This document shows, piece by piece, positions 42,108 to 50,944 of a DNA stretch of 64,000 nt. Under the pieces are notes generated by a model, which was not told the origin of the DNA, did not search any database, and saw only the letters and a list, made by a program, of their open reading frames with translations. Position numbers and translations under genes: made by a program. The DNA is from an uncultured Aquimarina sp. (GTDB lineage Bacteria; Bacteroidota; Bacteroidia; Flavobacteriales; Flavobacteriaceae), in NCBI GenBank assembly GCA_947489685.1, contig CANLEM010000002.1:496001-560000 (forward strand), given 5' to 3'. Positions within the stretch are counted from its first letter, which is position 1. Each line of letters opens with the position of its first letter.

Positions 42108-43157
42108 ATGTCATCAACCGATAAATGCAAAAACTGCGAAAGGTCTTTCGAAAAATCTTTTGATTATTGTCCTTATTGTGGTCAGGAAACGGCAGACAAC
42201 CTCACTTTTGGTGTATTGTTTAGTAATACGATAAGTAATTATTTTTCTATAGATGCACGTTTTTTCAGAAGTTTTATCCCGTTAATGACAAAACCTGGTA
42301 TACTGGCTCGACGTTTTGTTGATGGTAAACGGCTCTCTTATTTACATCCTGCACAATTCTATCTTTTTATTTCGGTAGTTTTCTTTTTTATGTTTTCATT
42401 TAGCATAAGAAAAGCCGACAATAAGTTTACACAAGCATTAAAAAAAGGGTTTAGTAAAGAAAAGGTTATAGATTCTTTACAAATTCAAAGAGATTCTATT
42501 GGTTTAGAATTGGCCAAAAAAACACTTAAAGAAAATCAGGTTTTTACAAGAATGTCGGATAAGGATCTTAAAACAATAGATTCTGTGATTTCTGCCAAGC
42601 AAAAGGGGCCTAGTGTTAATTTCAGCTTTAACAGACAAGTTTTAGATTCTTTGATTAGCATTGATGCTTCGCAATCTGAAAAACTAAAAGCCATGGGATT
42701 AAAAGAAGATGCTGGTGCGATTAGCCGAAAGTTTTTTGTACAAATCCTAAAATTTTATGAACGACAGGGTGGTGGTATTTTAAAAACACTGTATGATACG
42801 ATCCCGATAACCATGTTCTTAATGTTACCGCTATTTGCCTTTTTATTAAAATTATTTTACTGGAAACGAGGTACATTTGCGCACCATATGGTATTCAGTT
42901 TTTACTTTTTTACCTTCCTTTTTACCACATTTTGTATTTTGATTTTGGTAAATGCATTGATCGATATTCCAACATGGATTGAAGTTCTCATCTTTTTATC
43001 CTTTGTGCTCTATTTAATGTTAGCTTTCAGAAATTTTTATAAGAGTAGTTGGATATCTGCCTTTCTTAAGTCTGGTACTGTTTTATTTGCTTATATAATG
43101 TTTATCGTACCTATTGCCATGTTTGGAGTACTAATGGTTTCAATTATGTTATACTAG
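42108..43157 (+). CDS. DUF3667 membrane protein with N-terminal zinc ribbon
   Basis: A 349-residue inner-membrane protein. The N-terminus has a zinc-ribbon of two CxxC pairs (KCKNCER and YCPYCGQE), followed by the DUF3667 signature FFRSFIPLMTKPGILARRFVDGKRLSYLHPAQFYLFIS with the first membrane helices. A long hydrophilic segment (about 120-230) separates it from more helices (about 235-345). DUF3667 proteins are frequent in Flavobacteriaceae and of unknown function. Confidence 0.85.
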   Translation: MSSTDKCKNCERSFEKSFDYCPYCGQETADNLTFGVLFSNTISNYFSIDARFFRSFIPLMTKPGILARRFVDGKRLSYLHPAQFYLFISVVFFFMFSFSIRKADNKFTQALKKGFSKEKVIDSLQIQRDSIGLELAKKTLKENQVFTRMSDKDLKTIDSVISAKQKGPSVNFSFNRQVLDSLISIDASQSEKLKAMGLKEDAGAISRKFFVQILKFYERQGGGILKTLYDTIPITMFLMLPLFAFLLKLFYWKRGTFAHHMVFSFYFFTFLFTTFCILILVNALIDIPTWIEVLIFLSFVLYLMLAFRNFYKSSWISAFLKSGTVLFAYIMFIVPIAMFGVLMVSIMLY

Positions 43158-43300
43158 ATAATTTGTTGATCTAAAAACTTTAAGCTTTACTTAGGTTTTT
43201 CTTTTGATCAAATTAGTACTTTTATAAAAAGTAAAACCTTGCCTAAAAATTCTTATTTCATATAAATTAAAGAACAGACAGGCTTAACAAAAGTATTGTA

Positions 43301-43483
43301 GTGAAAGAAAAAGCACAAAAAAAAGCGTACTCCAACACAGTATATGGCCTTGGTTTTGTAGGTGCGGCAATTTATTATATTACTCATGCCACAGGTTTTT
43401 GGATGGGTGTTGTGGGTTTTCTTAAAGCTATTGTTTGGCCTGCCATTTTGGTGTATGAAGTATTTAAATTCATCAAAGCTTAA
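43301..43483 (+). CDS. Small conserved membrane protein
   Basis: A 60-residue protein starting at GTG 43301. After a basic N-terminus (KEKAQKKAYS) it has two hydrophobic stretches (about 14-32 and 36-57; VYGLGFVGAAIYYI and VGFLKAIVWPAILVYEVFKFI). The pattern recalls small membrane proteins often found alone in Bacteroidetes genomes; the family is not certain. It sits between the DUF3667 and metallophosphoesterase genes. The frame is open and protein-like, but it is short, so the call is moderate. Confidence 0.6.
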   Translation: MKEKAQKKAYSNTVYGLGFVGAAIYYITHATGFWMGVVGFLKAIVWPAILVYEVFKFIKA

Positions 43484-43567
43484 TGACACTGTATCCTTAC
43501 TCCTTTTTCGAGAAATCTTATCCCAATATAAACACGTGGAATTTTTATATTTACTAAAAACTTAGAT

Positions 43568-44464
43568 ATGTCTTCTCAATCTCGTTTGGATCGCGCTTAT
43601 AAAAATGCCAAGGTTATTCCTTTTGATGATGATTCTAAGTTTGTATTATTTAGTGATTGTCATCGTGGAGATAATAGTTTTGCCGATGATTTTGCAAATA
43701 ACAGAAATATCTATTTTCATGCCCTAAAACACTATTACAATCAAGGGTTTACCTATTGCGAATTAGGCGATGGTGATGAGTTGTGGGAAAACCTAAGTTT
43801 TCAAACTATATTTAGAGCGCATAAAAATGTGTATGAATTACTGCAGCTCTTTTATCAAGAAAATCGGTTAGAAATGATTTGGGGTAATCACGATATGGTA
43901 TATCGCGATCCAAAATATGTAAAAAAGCACCTAAGTTTTTATTTTGATCAAAAAACCGATAAAGAAGTTCCTCTTTTTCCTGGTATACAATATCAAGAAG
44001 CCATTGTTTTAAAGCATAAAAATACTACTCAAGAAATTTTTATGCTGCATGGGCATCAGGCCGACTTCATGAATTATATCGGTTGGCGAATCAACAGATT
44101 TTTGGTTCGCGTATTATGGAAACCATTACAAGTTGTAGGGATAGCAGATCCTACTAGCCCCGCCAAAAATTATAAAGAAACGATCAAAGTAGAGCGAAGA
44201 ATCAAAAAGTGGATCGCTGCCCGCAAAAACTTGTTTACAATCATTGGTCATACGCACAGACCTCGATTTCCTGAAGCCGGAGAATTAGCGTTATTTAACG
44301 ATGGTAGCTGTGTACATCCCAGATCAATTACCGGAATGGAAATTGAAAACGGAAGTATCACTTTGATCAAGTGGCAAATTGCAACTACAGACGATGGGGT
44401 TCTAAAAATTATCCGAGTTCCATTAGAAGGTCCCGAAAAACTAACTGAGTTTATTACCGAATAG
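43568..44464 (+). CDS. Calcineurin-like metallophosphoesterase
   Basis: A 298-residue phosphoesterase. The two-metal site is read in order: LFSDCHRGDNS (D-x-H), LGDGDELWE (G-D), WGNHDMVYR (G-N-H-D), MLHGHQAD and IIGHTHRPRF (G-H-x-H). Length fits the UDP-2,3-diacylglucosamine-type or general serine/threonine phosphatase-like families, but the N- and C-termini are distinct, so the substrate is not known. It is followed by about 140 bases with no gene. Confidence 0.9.
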   Translation: MSSQSRLDRAYKNAKVIPFDDDSKFVLFSDCHRGDNSFADDFANNRNIYFHALKHYYNQGFTYCELGDGDELWENLSFQTIFRAHKNVYELLQLFYQENRLEMIWGNHDMVYRDPKYVKKHLSFYFDQKTDKEVPLFPGIQYQEAIVLKHKNTTQEIFMLHGHQADFMNYIGWRINRFLVRVLWKPLQVVGIADPTSPAKNYKETIKVERRIKKWIAARKNLFTIIGHTHRPRFPEAGELALFNDGSCVHPRSITGMEIENGSITLIKWQIATTDDGVLKIIRVPLEGPEKLTEFITE

Positions 44465-44607
44465 CGCAGTTAATATGGGAACTATCCAAGAAATTATCGA
44501 TCAAATCTTTATAAAATCCTAAACTGGCTATATTCTTGAAAAGCATTTTGATCATAGTAAAACAAATGAAGCTTTGAATACTGTTTTGAATTTTTAATAC
44601 ATGATTT

Positions 44608-45402
44608 TTACTTGCCCGTCTTATTTAACCTTTCCCATTCCTCAAATGATTCGTGAAAAAGATCATGCAAAAAGTTTTGGTCTTTTTCATAATCATCAGG
44701 TCTATCAATTAATAGAAAATCGGCTACTTTTCCATACTTTTCGAGAGGTTCACCAGTTCCATCAATGAAGCATAGTAAATTAAAAAAAGCGTTATTTAAA
44801 GTTTCGGTTAACATTTTCTTTATAATACTATGAAAGAATGGAGAATCTTTAATTTGATTTCTAAATTGTTCTTCTTGATCTGTTATTTCGTATTTCTCTA
44901 AGAACATATTTTCCTTTAAGAGTATGGGTTCTTCCTTTTTGATGTCTGAAAGAGCAAATTCTACACTTTCATATATGTTTTGATGTATTGTGTAAAGGAA
45001 GGCTTTTTCGTTTTGTTCTGATCGTTTTATAATATGTTCTGTATTAATTCTCTTTTCTTTCCATATCTCAAATAGATTTGTAGCATAAGCGGCTACGTCT
45101 TCATCATCATCTTGAGTAGCTTTTTTTATAATTTCAATACAAATTTCTTCTAATTGAGGATATATCACTAGTTTAAAAGCAAGTATTTCTTTAGTATAAT
45201 CATCATCACCATAATCTTGCTTTAAAGCAGGAATAAAAACGTGTAATTGTTCGTTATCTTCTAGATATTTTATTGCTGGTATAACTTCATTTTTATATAT
45301 TTTCTCAGCAAGGTCGTCATCTTCATTTGCTGAGCGATTAATATATAATCTATATGCTTCTATATACGCTGTTTTTGCTTCTTCTGCGTTTTTAAATTCC
45401 AT
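44608..45402 (-). CDS. Acidic hypothetical protein in the toxin locus (possible immunity protein)
   Basis: A 264-residue cytoplasmic protein, glutamate- and aspartate-rich, with no signal peptide. It is mostly helical in the first part (EEAKTAYIEAYRLYINRSANEDDDLAEKIYKNE). The last third contains a different-looking domain (FFHSIIKKMLTETLNNAFFNLLCFIDGTGEPLE and LHDLFHESFEEWERLNK). Its N-terminal half has weak similarity in pattern (D-D-D-L-A-E..., YPQL/YPHL, V-A-A-Y/YHAVSRW) with the 130-residue neighbour, suggesting both are related. It could be a second immunity protein or an unrelated gene. Confidence 0.6.
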   Translation of the reverse strand: MEFKNAEEAKTAYIEAYRLYINRSANEDDDLAEKIYKNEVIPAIKYLEDNEQLHVFIPALKQDYGDDDYTKEILAFKLVIYPQLEEICIEIIKKATQDDDEDVAAYATNLFEIWKEKRINTEHIIKRSEQNEKAFLYTIHQNIYESVEFALSDIKKEEPILLKENMFLEKYEITDQEEQFRNQIKDSPFFHSIIKKMLTETLNNAFFNLLCFIDGTGEPLEKYGKVADFLLIDRPDDYEKDQNFLHDLFHESFEEWERLNKTGK

Positions 45403-45424
45403 ATTAAATTGACTAGTTCAAAAT

Positions 45425-45453
45425 AACAACCGCCCTTGTTTAGAGCGGTTGTT
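45425..45453 (-). terminator. Hairpin between the two acidic genes
   Basis: AACAACCGC (45425-45433) pairs with GCGGTTGTT (45445-45453) over 9 bases with an 11-base loop. T-runs flank it on both strands. It probably ends the transcript of the toxin and 130-residue genes. Confidence 0.7.
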
Positions 45454-45479
45454 TTTATTTATACAACTTGCTTCTCGAA

Positions 45480-45872
45480 TTATTCTCCCATCATTTCTTT
45501 AATCATAAACGCAACAGGATAATATTCTTTTTCTGTACCACTTATAAAGCTTGTCCAACGAGAAACAGCATGATAGCGACTCAAAGGACTATCATCTTCA
45601 TCGGCTAAATGAGGGTATATAAATTCTTTAAACAAAAACTCAAGCTCGTTATCAACCTTTTTTTCTAATAGTGCTTCATTAAAAGAGGAGATTACAAGCT
45701 CAATAAACTCATATTTTTTCAAAGGTTCAAGTAGATCAGCGTTCTTGTTGTAATACTCAATAAACTCTTTAACTCTATCAGCATCTTCATTTATAATACC
45801 CCAATCAGATGTACTTATTAAGCCTAAGTCTTTATTAACTTCATCGTAGGTTTTTTTAGATAAATTTTTCAT
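45480..45872 (-). CDS. Small acidic protein directly downstream of the toxin-like lipoprotein (candidate immunity protein)
   Basis: A 130-residue helical cytoplasmic protein, acidic (TSDWGIINEDADRVKEFIEYYNKN), no signal peptide, no recognised family. It lies 13 bases downstream of the toxin-like lipoprotein stop on the same strand, which is the classical place for an immunity gene. The terminator at 45425 follows. The evidence for the role is position, size and charge only. Confidence 0.65.
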   Translation of the reverse strand: MKNLSKKTYDEVNKDLGLISTSDWGIINEDADRVKEFIEYYNKNADLLEPLKKYEFIELVISSFNEALLEKKVDNELEFLFKEFIYPHLADEDDSPLSRYHAVSRWTSFISGTEKEYYPVAFMIKEMMGE

Positions 45873-45885
45873 TATAATTATTTTT

Positions 45886-47880
45886 TTAAGGTATGTAAGT
45901 TCCTAGAGTTAACAAAGACTCTATCGTTGAATTTATAGGAAAAGCCGATTTTACTCCAGATCCACTAGGAACTAACCTTATATGTGTGGGGCTTAGAATA
46001 GCAGCATCTCCATTTCTAAACACTCTACCAATATTACGTAAATTTGCAGGAATAGGGATATCTCTTGCCCCATTACCCAATTGACTTAAGTGTCGTGCAA
46101 TAAATTTTTCTGCTTCTATTTCATTTAACCATTGTCCTTGTGGTATATTTCCATTCTTTGCGATCATTTTTAAAAGATTAGTGTTATGAAGGCCATGTTT
46201 TTCAAAAGTATGCCCGATTCTTTTTCCAACCATAGGACCTGTGGGTTTATAAAAAGATTCTTTAAGTTTATTTAAGAACTGTCTAAACGAAGCAACAGTT
46301 ACTCGTTCTCCTCCTCTTGCCGCTAAGAATGCTCCACCTCCTTTACTTGGGGAGAATATAGTTACAACATCTAATACATTAATCGCTAAATCTGCTATAT
46401 CAGCACCGATCCCTGTTTCATATTGAATAGAATGTCTTAGTCCTTCCTTTCTTATTTTAAAATGTTCTCCTAGTGTTCGATTTGTAACATCACTTGGTAC
46501 ATCAACCCCTTGATCCTTCATTACCTGACGGACAAAAGCTCCTTCAATTGGATCGGGAAAGTTGTATTCGAAAGCAGCTAAGGCAATAGAGAAAAGCCCA
46601 TCTAAACCATTTTGAAGTAGACCTGGCCCAAATTCCCAAAGTTCATCAACATTAGGAGAAATAGGACATGTGCCACAATTTGCAGTTTCGCCAGCTCTAG
46701 TAGGGGTTGTCTTTTTTACATAAGGAGTAGCATCAAAATCAGTGCCATGTAAAGCAGCATTAGTAGCTTCTCGTATAAATCTTTTGGCTAATTCTGAATT
46801 GTTTCTTCTACCAAATTCTACTAATGATTTGGCTAAATTCATAGCATTGGTAGAATAACCATCTCTATTTAATATACGAGCAATTTCTGGCAAAATATCT
46901 CTGTTTCTTCTTTGAAACAACCAATTTCTTTGTGCTGCATCTAACCCCACAACATTTGCAAAAAACATAATTCCGTGTTCTTCGGGGTTAAGGAACGGTT
47001 CTTCAATTTCACCGCCACCGCCGCCAAGGCCGCCACCCGAAGGTTGTGCGTTACCCACAGGACTTCTACCAATATGAATTTCTCCATATGCAGTAACATA
47101 CCCCATAGATAAAGGCCCATTTTCGGAAGAAGTTTCTCCACCTGTACCACAAAGGCGTATCCATCGTATTCCATATCCCGGAGGGTTTCCTCCCTTATCA
47201 ATACATGTACAATGATTAGCCCTTGCAGGGGTATGGCAATTACAACATCCTGCTCCATAGCAATTCATTGGTCCTGCTCTAGGGACCCAAAAACAGCCCG
47301 AAACCTTGTTTAACTCTTTCGTTGCTTCTCTCTTAAATTTTTGAACTCCTTTATTTACTTTAAGGATTTGACCAGACAAGGATAGTTCACGTACTGTATA
47401 CGGTAAATCTATCTCGAATACTTCGTCGTTGGTATATGTTCTATAGATTTCTTCTGTAAAATGGTAGGTATACCAATATGCCTTACGTGTACCGTTGCGA
47501 TCTGATAAAACCAGATTATCGGTATCATAAATAGGTTTGTTTACCCTATTCACAACAAAAGTAAGAGCCTTATAGTTTTCACCTAACTCTTCTCTTGCTT
47601 GGTCTATTTTAATTGTAAAAGGAGTGCCTGCTCCAACCTTAAAAGGTTCTTCGTGTGGATCATAGATATGGTTTACAAAACCTCCATCTTTAATCATTTC
47701 CTTATAAATAATATCGGTATCTAAATCTTTACCACTTAAAAGTGATGTAGTGGTGCTTTCGGGTTTTACTATTTCTTGTAAAACCTCTTTGGTAATTTGT
47801 TCGTCATCCTTTTGACATCCGATAAGGAAGATAAAAACAATTGCTAGTAAAAAAGTATAATTTTTAAAATAAATTTTCAT
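45886..47880 (-). CDS. Large lipoprotein with polymorphic-toxin-like C-terminus
   Basis: A 664-residue lipoprotein: signal peptide with lipobox FLIGC (Cys 22), followed by KDDEQ. Regions: an N-terminal beta-rich part (25-180); a cysteine-rich segment (about 195-250; CYGAGCCNCHTPARANHCTC) that could form disulfides or bind metal; a glycine hinge (about 283-292); helical middle segments; a hydrophobic pretoxin-like region (LDGLFSIALAAF, then ADLAINVLDVV near 510-525); and a C-terminal domain of about 115 residues starting KRIGHTFEKHG, with HIRLVPSG near the end. The last domain resembles nuclease-type polymorphic toxins in organisation. Lipid anchorage suggests a surface-exposed contact effector; the delivery system is not visible. 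Confidence 0.7.
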   Translation of the reverse strand: MKIYFKNYTFLLAIVFIFLIGCQKDDEQITKEVLQEIVKPESTTTSLLSGKDLDTDIIYKEMIKDGGFVNHIYDPHEEPFKVGAGTPFTIKIDQAREELGENYKALTFVVNRVNKPIYDTDNLVLSDRNGTRKAYWYTYHFTEEIYRTYTNDEVFEIDLPYTVRELSLSGQILKVNKGVQKFKREATKELNKVSGCFWVPRAGPMNCYGAGCCNCHTPARANHCTCIDKGGNPPGYGIRWIRLCGTGGETSSENGPLSMGYVTAYGEIHIGRSPVGNAQPSGGGLGGGGGEIEEPFLNPEEHGIMFFANVVGLDAAQRNWLFQRRNRDILPEIARILNRDGYSTNAMNLAKSLVEFGRRNNSELAKRFIREATNAALHGTDFDATPYVKKTTPTRAGETANCGTCPISPNVDELWEFGPGLLQNGLDGLFSIALAAFEYNFPDPIEGAFVRQVMKDQGVDVPSDVTNRTLGEHFKIRKEGLRHSIQYETGIGADIADLAINVLDVVTIFSPSKGGGAFLAARGGERVTVASFRQFLNKLKESFYKPTGPMVGKRIGHTFEKHGLHNTNLLKMIAKNGNIPQGQWLNEIEAEKFIARHLSQLGNGARDIPIPANLRNIGRVFRNGDAAILSPTHIRLVPSGSGVKSAFPINSTIESLLTLGTYIP

Positions 47881-48160
47881 AATGATTTATGTATTACAAG
47901 ATTAATGATTTTTGATAAAACAATGAAGAGTTTCTTTTATTCTTCATTGAATGATTTAGGGTTATATTTAGTTAGCATAAAATGGTTTTAAAGAGTTGTT
48001 ATATATGTTTTTGTAATAAACAATGAGAATGTTACCCATTGTTAGAGTTTTTCTAAAAAAAACATGATTCAATAGTACAATCTGAGAGTTTCATTTTTTG
48101 AAACTGGGAGGGTTACATATGTTATAAAAAAGTTAAAAAAACTATCAATGTTATGTCCTG
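47881..48160. other. Intergenic region with several small inverted repeats
   Basis: Contains CAATGAAGA/TCTTCATTG (47921-47949), AACAATG/CATTGTT (48019-48043) and AGTTTCA/TGAAACT near 48088-48106. None has a strong T-tract, and none coincides with a gene end. It includes the promoter of the lipoprotein gene on the minus strand. Confidence 0.4.
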
Positions 48161-48436
48161 AATATTAGTAATTTTTGGATGTGGAGCTACTTTTTTAAAC
48201 AAAAAAACAGTTTATTATCCTATTGTAACCGAGCCGTATATCCTTTTTACATACTACATCAAACCCTAACTACCGTAATTGCTTACTACATCATGAATTT
48301 TGAATGGGGGCTCTTTTCAAATTTTACTATTCTCGTTTTAGGAACATTTTTAGGAAGTTGGGGTATTTATTATCTAATTATTTTAAGAATACGATGGTTA
48401 CAACCATTTTTTGGAATCAAAAAACCTTATGACTAA
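48161..48436 (+). pseudogene. C-terminal remnant of an acyltransferase family 3 protein
   Basis: The frame up to 48436 reads YCNRAVYPFYILHQTLTTVIAYYI, then two membrane helices and RIRWLQPFFGIKKPYD. This is the usual C-terminus of integral membrane acyltransferase 3 proteins (OpgC-like), whose full length is around 370 residues; only about 85 to 92 remain. Upstream in the same frame a stop is reached at 48134, with no other family sequence before it. It is probably a broken gene left beside the toxin locus after a deletion or insertion. An ATG at 48179 could still allow expression. Confidence 0.65.
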
Positions 48437-48468
48437 TAGGGTAAATTTCCTATTAGTCATAAGGTTTT
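48421..48468. terminator. Perfect 20-bp hairpin, bidirectional terminator
   Basis: Arms 48421-48440 and 48449-48468 are exactly complementary over 20 bases; the loop GTAAATTT has 8 bases. The left arm contains the stop of the acyltransferase remnant. T-runs lie on both sides, so it can end both the remnant and the nfu gene transcripts. Confidence 0.85.
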
Positions 48469-48490
48469 CATATAAAACGATATCCTAAAA

Positions 48491-48730
48491 TTAGGATATA
48501 TTCAATACCTCTTCGATCTGCGGAGCATATTTTTTGATAGTCATTTCTACTCCAGATTTTAAGGTCATCTGGTTCACGCTACACCCTACACAGGCTCCTT
48601 CTAATTGAACCTTAACTCTTTTGTCGTCTTCAATAGAAACCAAAGAAATATTACCTCCATCACTTTCCAAAAAAGGTCTAATCTCATCTAATGCCTTTTC
48701 TACATTTACTCTTAATTCTTCAGAAGTCAT
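48491..48730 (-). CDS. Nfu-type Fe-S cluster scaffold (NifU C-terminal domain)
   Basis: A 79-residue protein equal to the NifU-like domain. The cluster-binding CxxC is LEGACVGCSVNQMTLKSGVE. It starts VEKALDEIRPFLESDGGNISLVSIED, as in the family. It transfers [4Fe-4S] clusters to apoproteins. It lies 3 bases after the Mrp gene, so the two Fe-S carriers are co-transcribed, which is consistent with supplying clusters to proteins like NapA and MoaA. Confidence 0.94.
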   Translation of the reverse strand: MTSEELRVNVEKALDEIRPFLESDGGNISLVSIEDDKRVKVQLEGACVGCSVNQMTLKSGVEMTIKKYAPQIEEVLNIS

Positions 48731-48733
48731 TTA

Positions 48734-49876
48734 CTATTTTTTTACAGCAGAACATCCTGCCATGGTTGTTATTTTAATTGCTTCAGTAGGAGGTAAATTT
48801 TCATTTCTACCAACAACTTCCTGAACCACATTTTTTGTTATTTCTTCAAAAGCCTTCTCTATAGGAGTGGCTGTTTGCAGAGCTGCCGGTCTACCAACAT
48901 CTCCTGCTTCTCGTATACTCTGCACCAATGGAATTTCTCCCAAAAACGGAACCTCAAGATCTTCTGCAAGAAATTTGGCTCCCTCTTTCCCAAAGATATA
49001 ATATTTATTATTAGGAAGCTCGTCTGGAGTAAAATAAGCCATATTCTCGATAATCCCTAATACTGGTACATTAATACTGTCTTGCTGAAACATAGCTACC
49101 CCTTTTCGGGCATCGGCCAAAGCCACATTTTGAGGAGTACTTACTACCACAGCACCCGTTATAGGCAGCGATTGCATAATCGATAAATGAATATCTCCTG
49201 TACCCGGAGGTAAATCCAAAAGCATAAAATCTAATTCTCCCCAAGCTGCATCAAAAATCATTTGGTTTAATGCCTTGGCGGCCATTGGGCCTCTCCAAAC
49301 CACAGCTTGATTAGGCTGAGTAAAGAACCCTATTGATAATATTTTAACTCCATAGTTCTCAATAGGTTTCATCTTTGACTTGTCTCCTACTTTTACAGAT
49401 AGCGGTCGCTCTCGTTCTACATCGAACATAATTGGAGCCGATGGGCCATAGATATCTGCATCCAGTAATCCCACTTTAAAGCCCATTTTGGCAAGAGTAA
49501 CGGCCAAATTCGAAGTAACAGTAGATTTACCTACTCCGCCTTTACCAGAAGCCACGGCTATAATATTCGAAATCCCAGGAATTGGTTTTCCTTTAATCTG
49601 ATTTTTATCAGGTTGTGCCGCAGCTGGAGCTTCGACTTTAATATTTACTTTAACTTTTGCCTTTTCGTATACTTTTTCATGAATAGCCTTCATCACATCT
49701 ACTTCGGCTCGTTTACGTATATGCAGAGCAGGAGTAGATAATACCAAATCCACAATTACCTCATCTCCAAAAGTAATTACATTGGTCACCGCACCACTCT
49801 CTACCATATTCTTTCCTTCTCCTGCAACAGTGATCGTTTCTAGCGCTTTAAGTATTTCTGATTTTTCTAACTTCAT
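48734..49876 (-). CDS. mrp: Mrp/NBP35-family Fe-S carrier ATPase
   Basis: A 380-residue P-loop ATPase that holds and delivers Fe-S clusters. N-terminal DUF59-like (MIP18) domain (1-95; EKSEILKALETITVAGEGKNM), a proline/alanine linker, then the ATPase with the deviant Walker A ASGKGGVGKSTVTSNLAV, LLDADIYGPSAPIMF and LDLPPGTGDIHLS. The usual CxxC at the C-terminus of Mrp is absent except for a single Cys in MAGCSAVKK. The longer frame from 49930 has 18 extra unrelated residues; ATG at 49876 (MKLEKSEIL) is the family start. Confidence 0.92.
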   Translation of the reverse strand: MKLEKSEILKALETITVAGEGKNMVESGAVTNVITFGDEVIVDLVLSTPALHIRKRAEVDVMKAIHEKVYEKAKVKVNIKVEAPAAAQPDKNQIKGKPIPGISNIIAVASGKGGVGKSTVTSNLAVTLAKMGFKVGLLDADIYGPSAPIMFDVERERPLSVKVGDKSKMKPIENYGVKILSIGFFTQPNQAVVWRGPMAAKALNQMIFDAAWGELDFMLLDLPPGTGDIHLSIMQSLPITGAVVVSTPQNVALADARKGVAMFQQDSINVPVLGIIENMAYFTPDELPNNKYYIFGKEGAKFLAEDLEVPFLGEIPLVQSIREAGDVGRPAALQTATPIEKAFEEITKNVVQEVVGRNENLPPTEAIKITTMAGCSAVKK

Positions 49877-50070
49877 TCGTATTTTTCTTTTTCTAACAAC
49901 AAATCTATATAGATTCTTTTCGCAGTACAAAGATAAGCTGAAAAGTTAAGATTATAAAGCTCGAAAATCGAAATGATTTATACCAGTATCGGGTTTCATA
50001 ATATACCCAATGTTCTAAATTGGTATAGTTTATGTGACTAAGCAACTTTAAATTTTCACATCAAACAATT

Positions 50071-50916
50071 ATGAAGCGATCAACTCTATTTTTTGCAATA
50101 CTTATTTTACTTTGCAATCTATCCCAAGCTCAGGGAAAACTCGAAAAAGCAGAACATAGCTTAACCGATAAAGAGGAACGAGACAATCGTTCCAGATCAC
50201 GATCTAATAACTCATATGACTCATATGACTCTTCGGATTCTCAGGATAGTTTTCTGGCCGAAACATTTGGGCTTTTCTTTGCCGAAATGTTCTTATATGC
50301 AAGTTATTATACTATAGTAGAAACCCCTGTCGAAAGAGATTATCGAGGTAGTACTGCTGCTATCACAAAATATCCTTATCGCAATTCGAACAAAGGAAAT
50401 TATGCATACGAATGGACCGAGGATACGCAACTATTTAGAGCTACTCTTTCTAGTAGATTTATAGCCGAAAATCGAAAATTATATGGAAATCATTTAAATC
50501 TTGATACCCGATTTTTTCAGAGAGCGGGATTAGAAATTGATTACCTTCAATTATGGGAAGAAAACACCAACTTTGGTAACAATTCGCTAGCGATATATAC
50601 TGCATTAGCGAAATACCATAGAGTACGAACCGAACGATTTAATGCCTGGTGGGGTCTAGGAGCTGCTTATGTTGATGGACAGGTAGACGAATGGGGCTTT
50701 ACTTACGGATTGGGTGCAGAGTTATTTTTTGCAAAACCAATGAGTGTAGAAGCCAACTTTAACCAAACGTTTATTAATGATAGGACCGTAAATAAATTTA
50801 ACGCACTACTAAACTATCATGTTAATCGGTATAAGCTTACCGGAGGATACGAACATTTAAAAATTGGTAGTCAGGACATTTCTACATTCTCGGCGGGTAT
50901 TGGAATCTCTTTTTAA
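50071..50916 (+). CDS. Secreted beta-barrel-like protein, unknown
   Basis: A 281-residue protein with a signal peptide (MKRSTLFFAILILLCNLSQAQ) and a low-complexity linker rich in serine, asparagine, tyrosine and aspartate (SYDSYDSSDSQDS near residues 50-62), partly from a 9-base repeat TCATATGAC. The rest has alternating strands (ATLSSRFIAENRKLYGNHLNLDTRF and LLNYHVNRYKLTGGYEHL) and ends in SF (AGIGISF), like an outer-membrane barrel. No family is recognised, so the function is unknown. Confidence 0.65.
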   Translation: MKRSTLFFAILILLCNLSQAQGKLEKAEHSLTDKEERDNRSRSRSNNSYDSYDSSDSQDSFLAETFGLFFAEMFLYASYYTIVETPVERDYRGSTAAITKYPYRNSNKGNYAYEWTEDTQLFRATLSSRFIAENRKLYGNHLNLDTRFFQRAGLEIDYLQLWEENTNFGNNSLAIYTALAKYHRVRTERFNAWWGLGAAYVDGQVDEWGFTYGLGAELFFAKPMSVEANFNQTFINDRTVNKFNALLNYHVNRYKLTGGYEHLKIGSQDISTFSAGIGISF

Positions 50917-50944
50917 AGAAATCATCTGTACAGTTAAAAATTGG

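Noticed and set aside
44465..44607. Short frame starting MGTIQEIID after the metallophosphoesterase
   Set aside because: Only 15 codons with no support.
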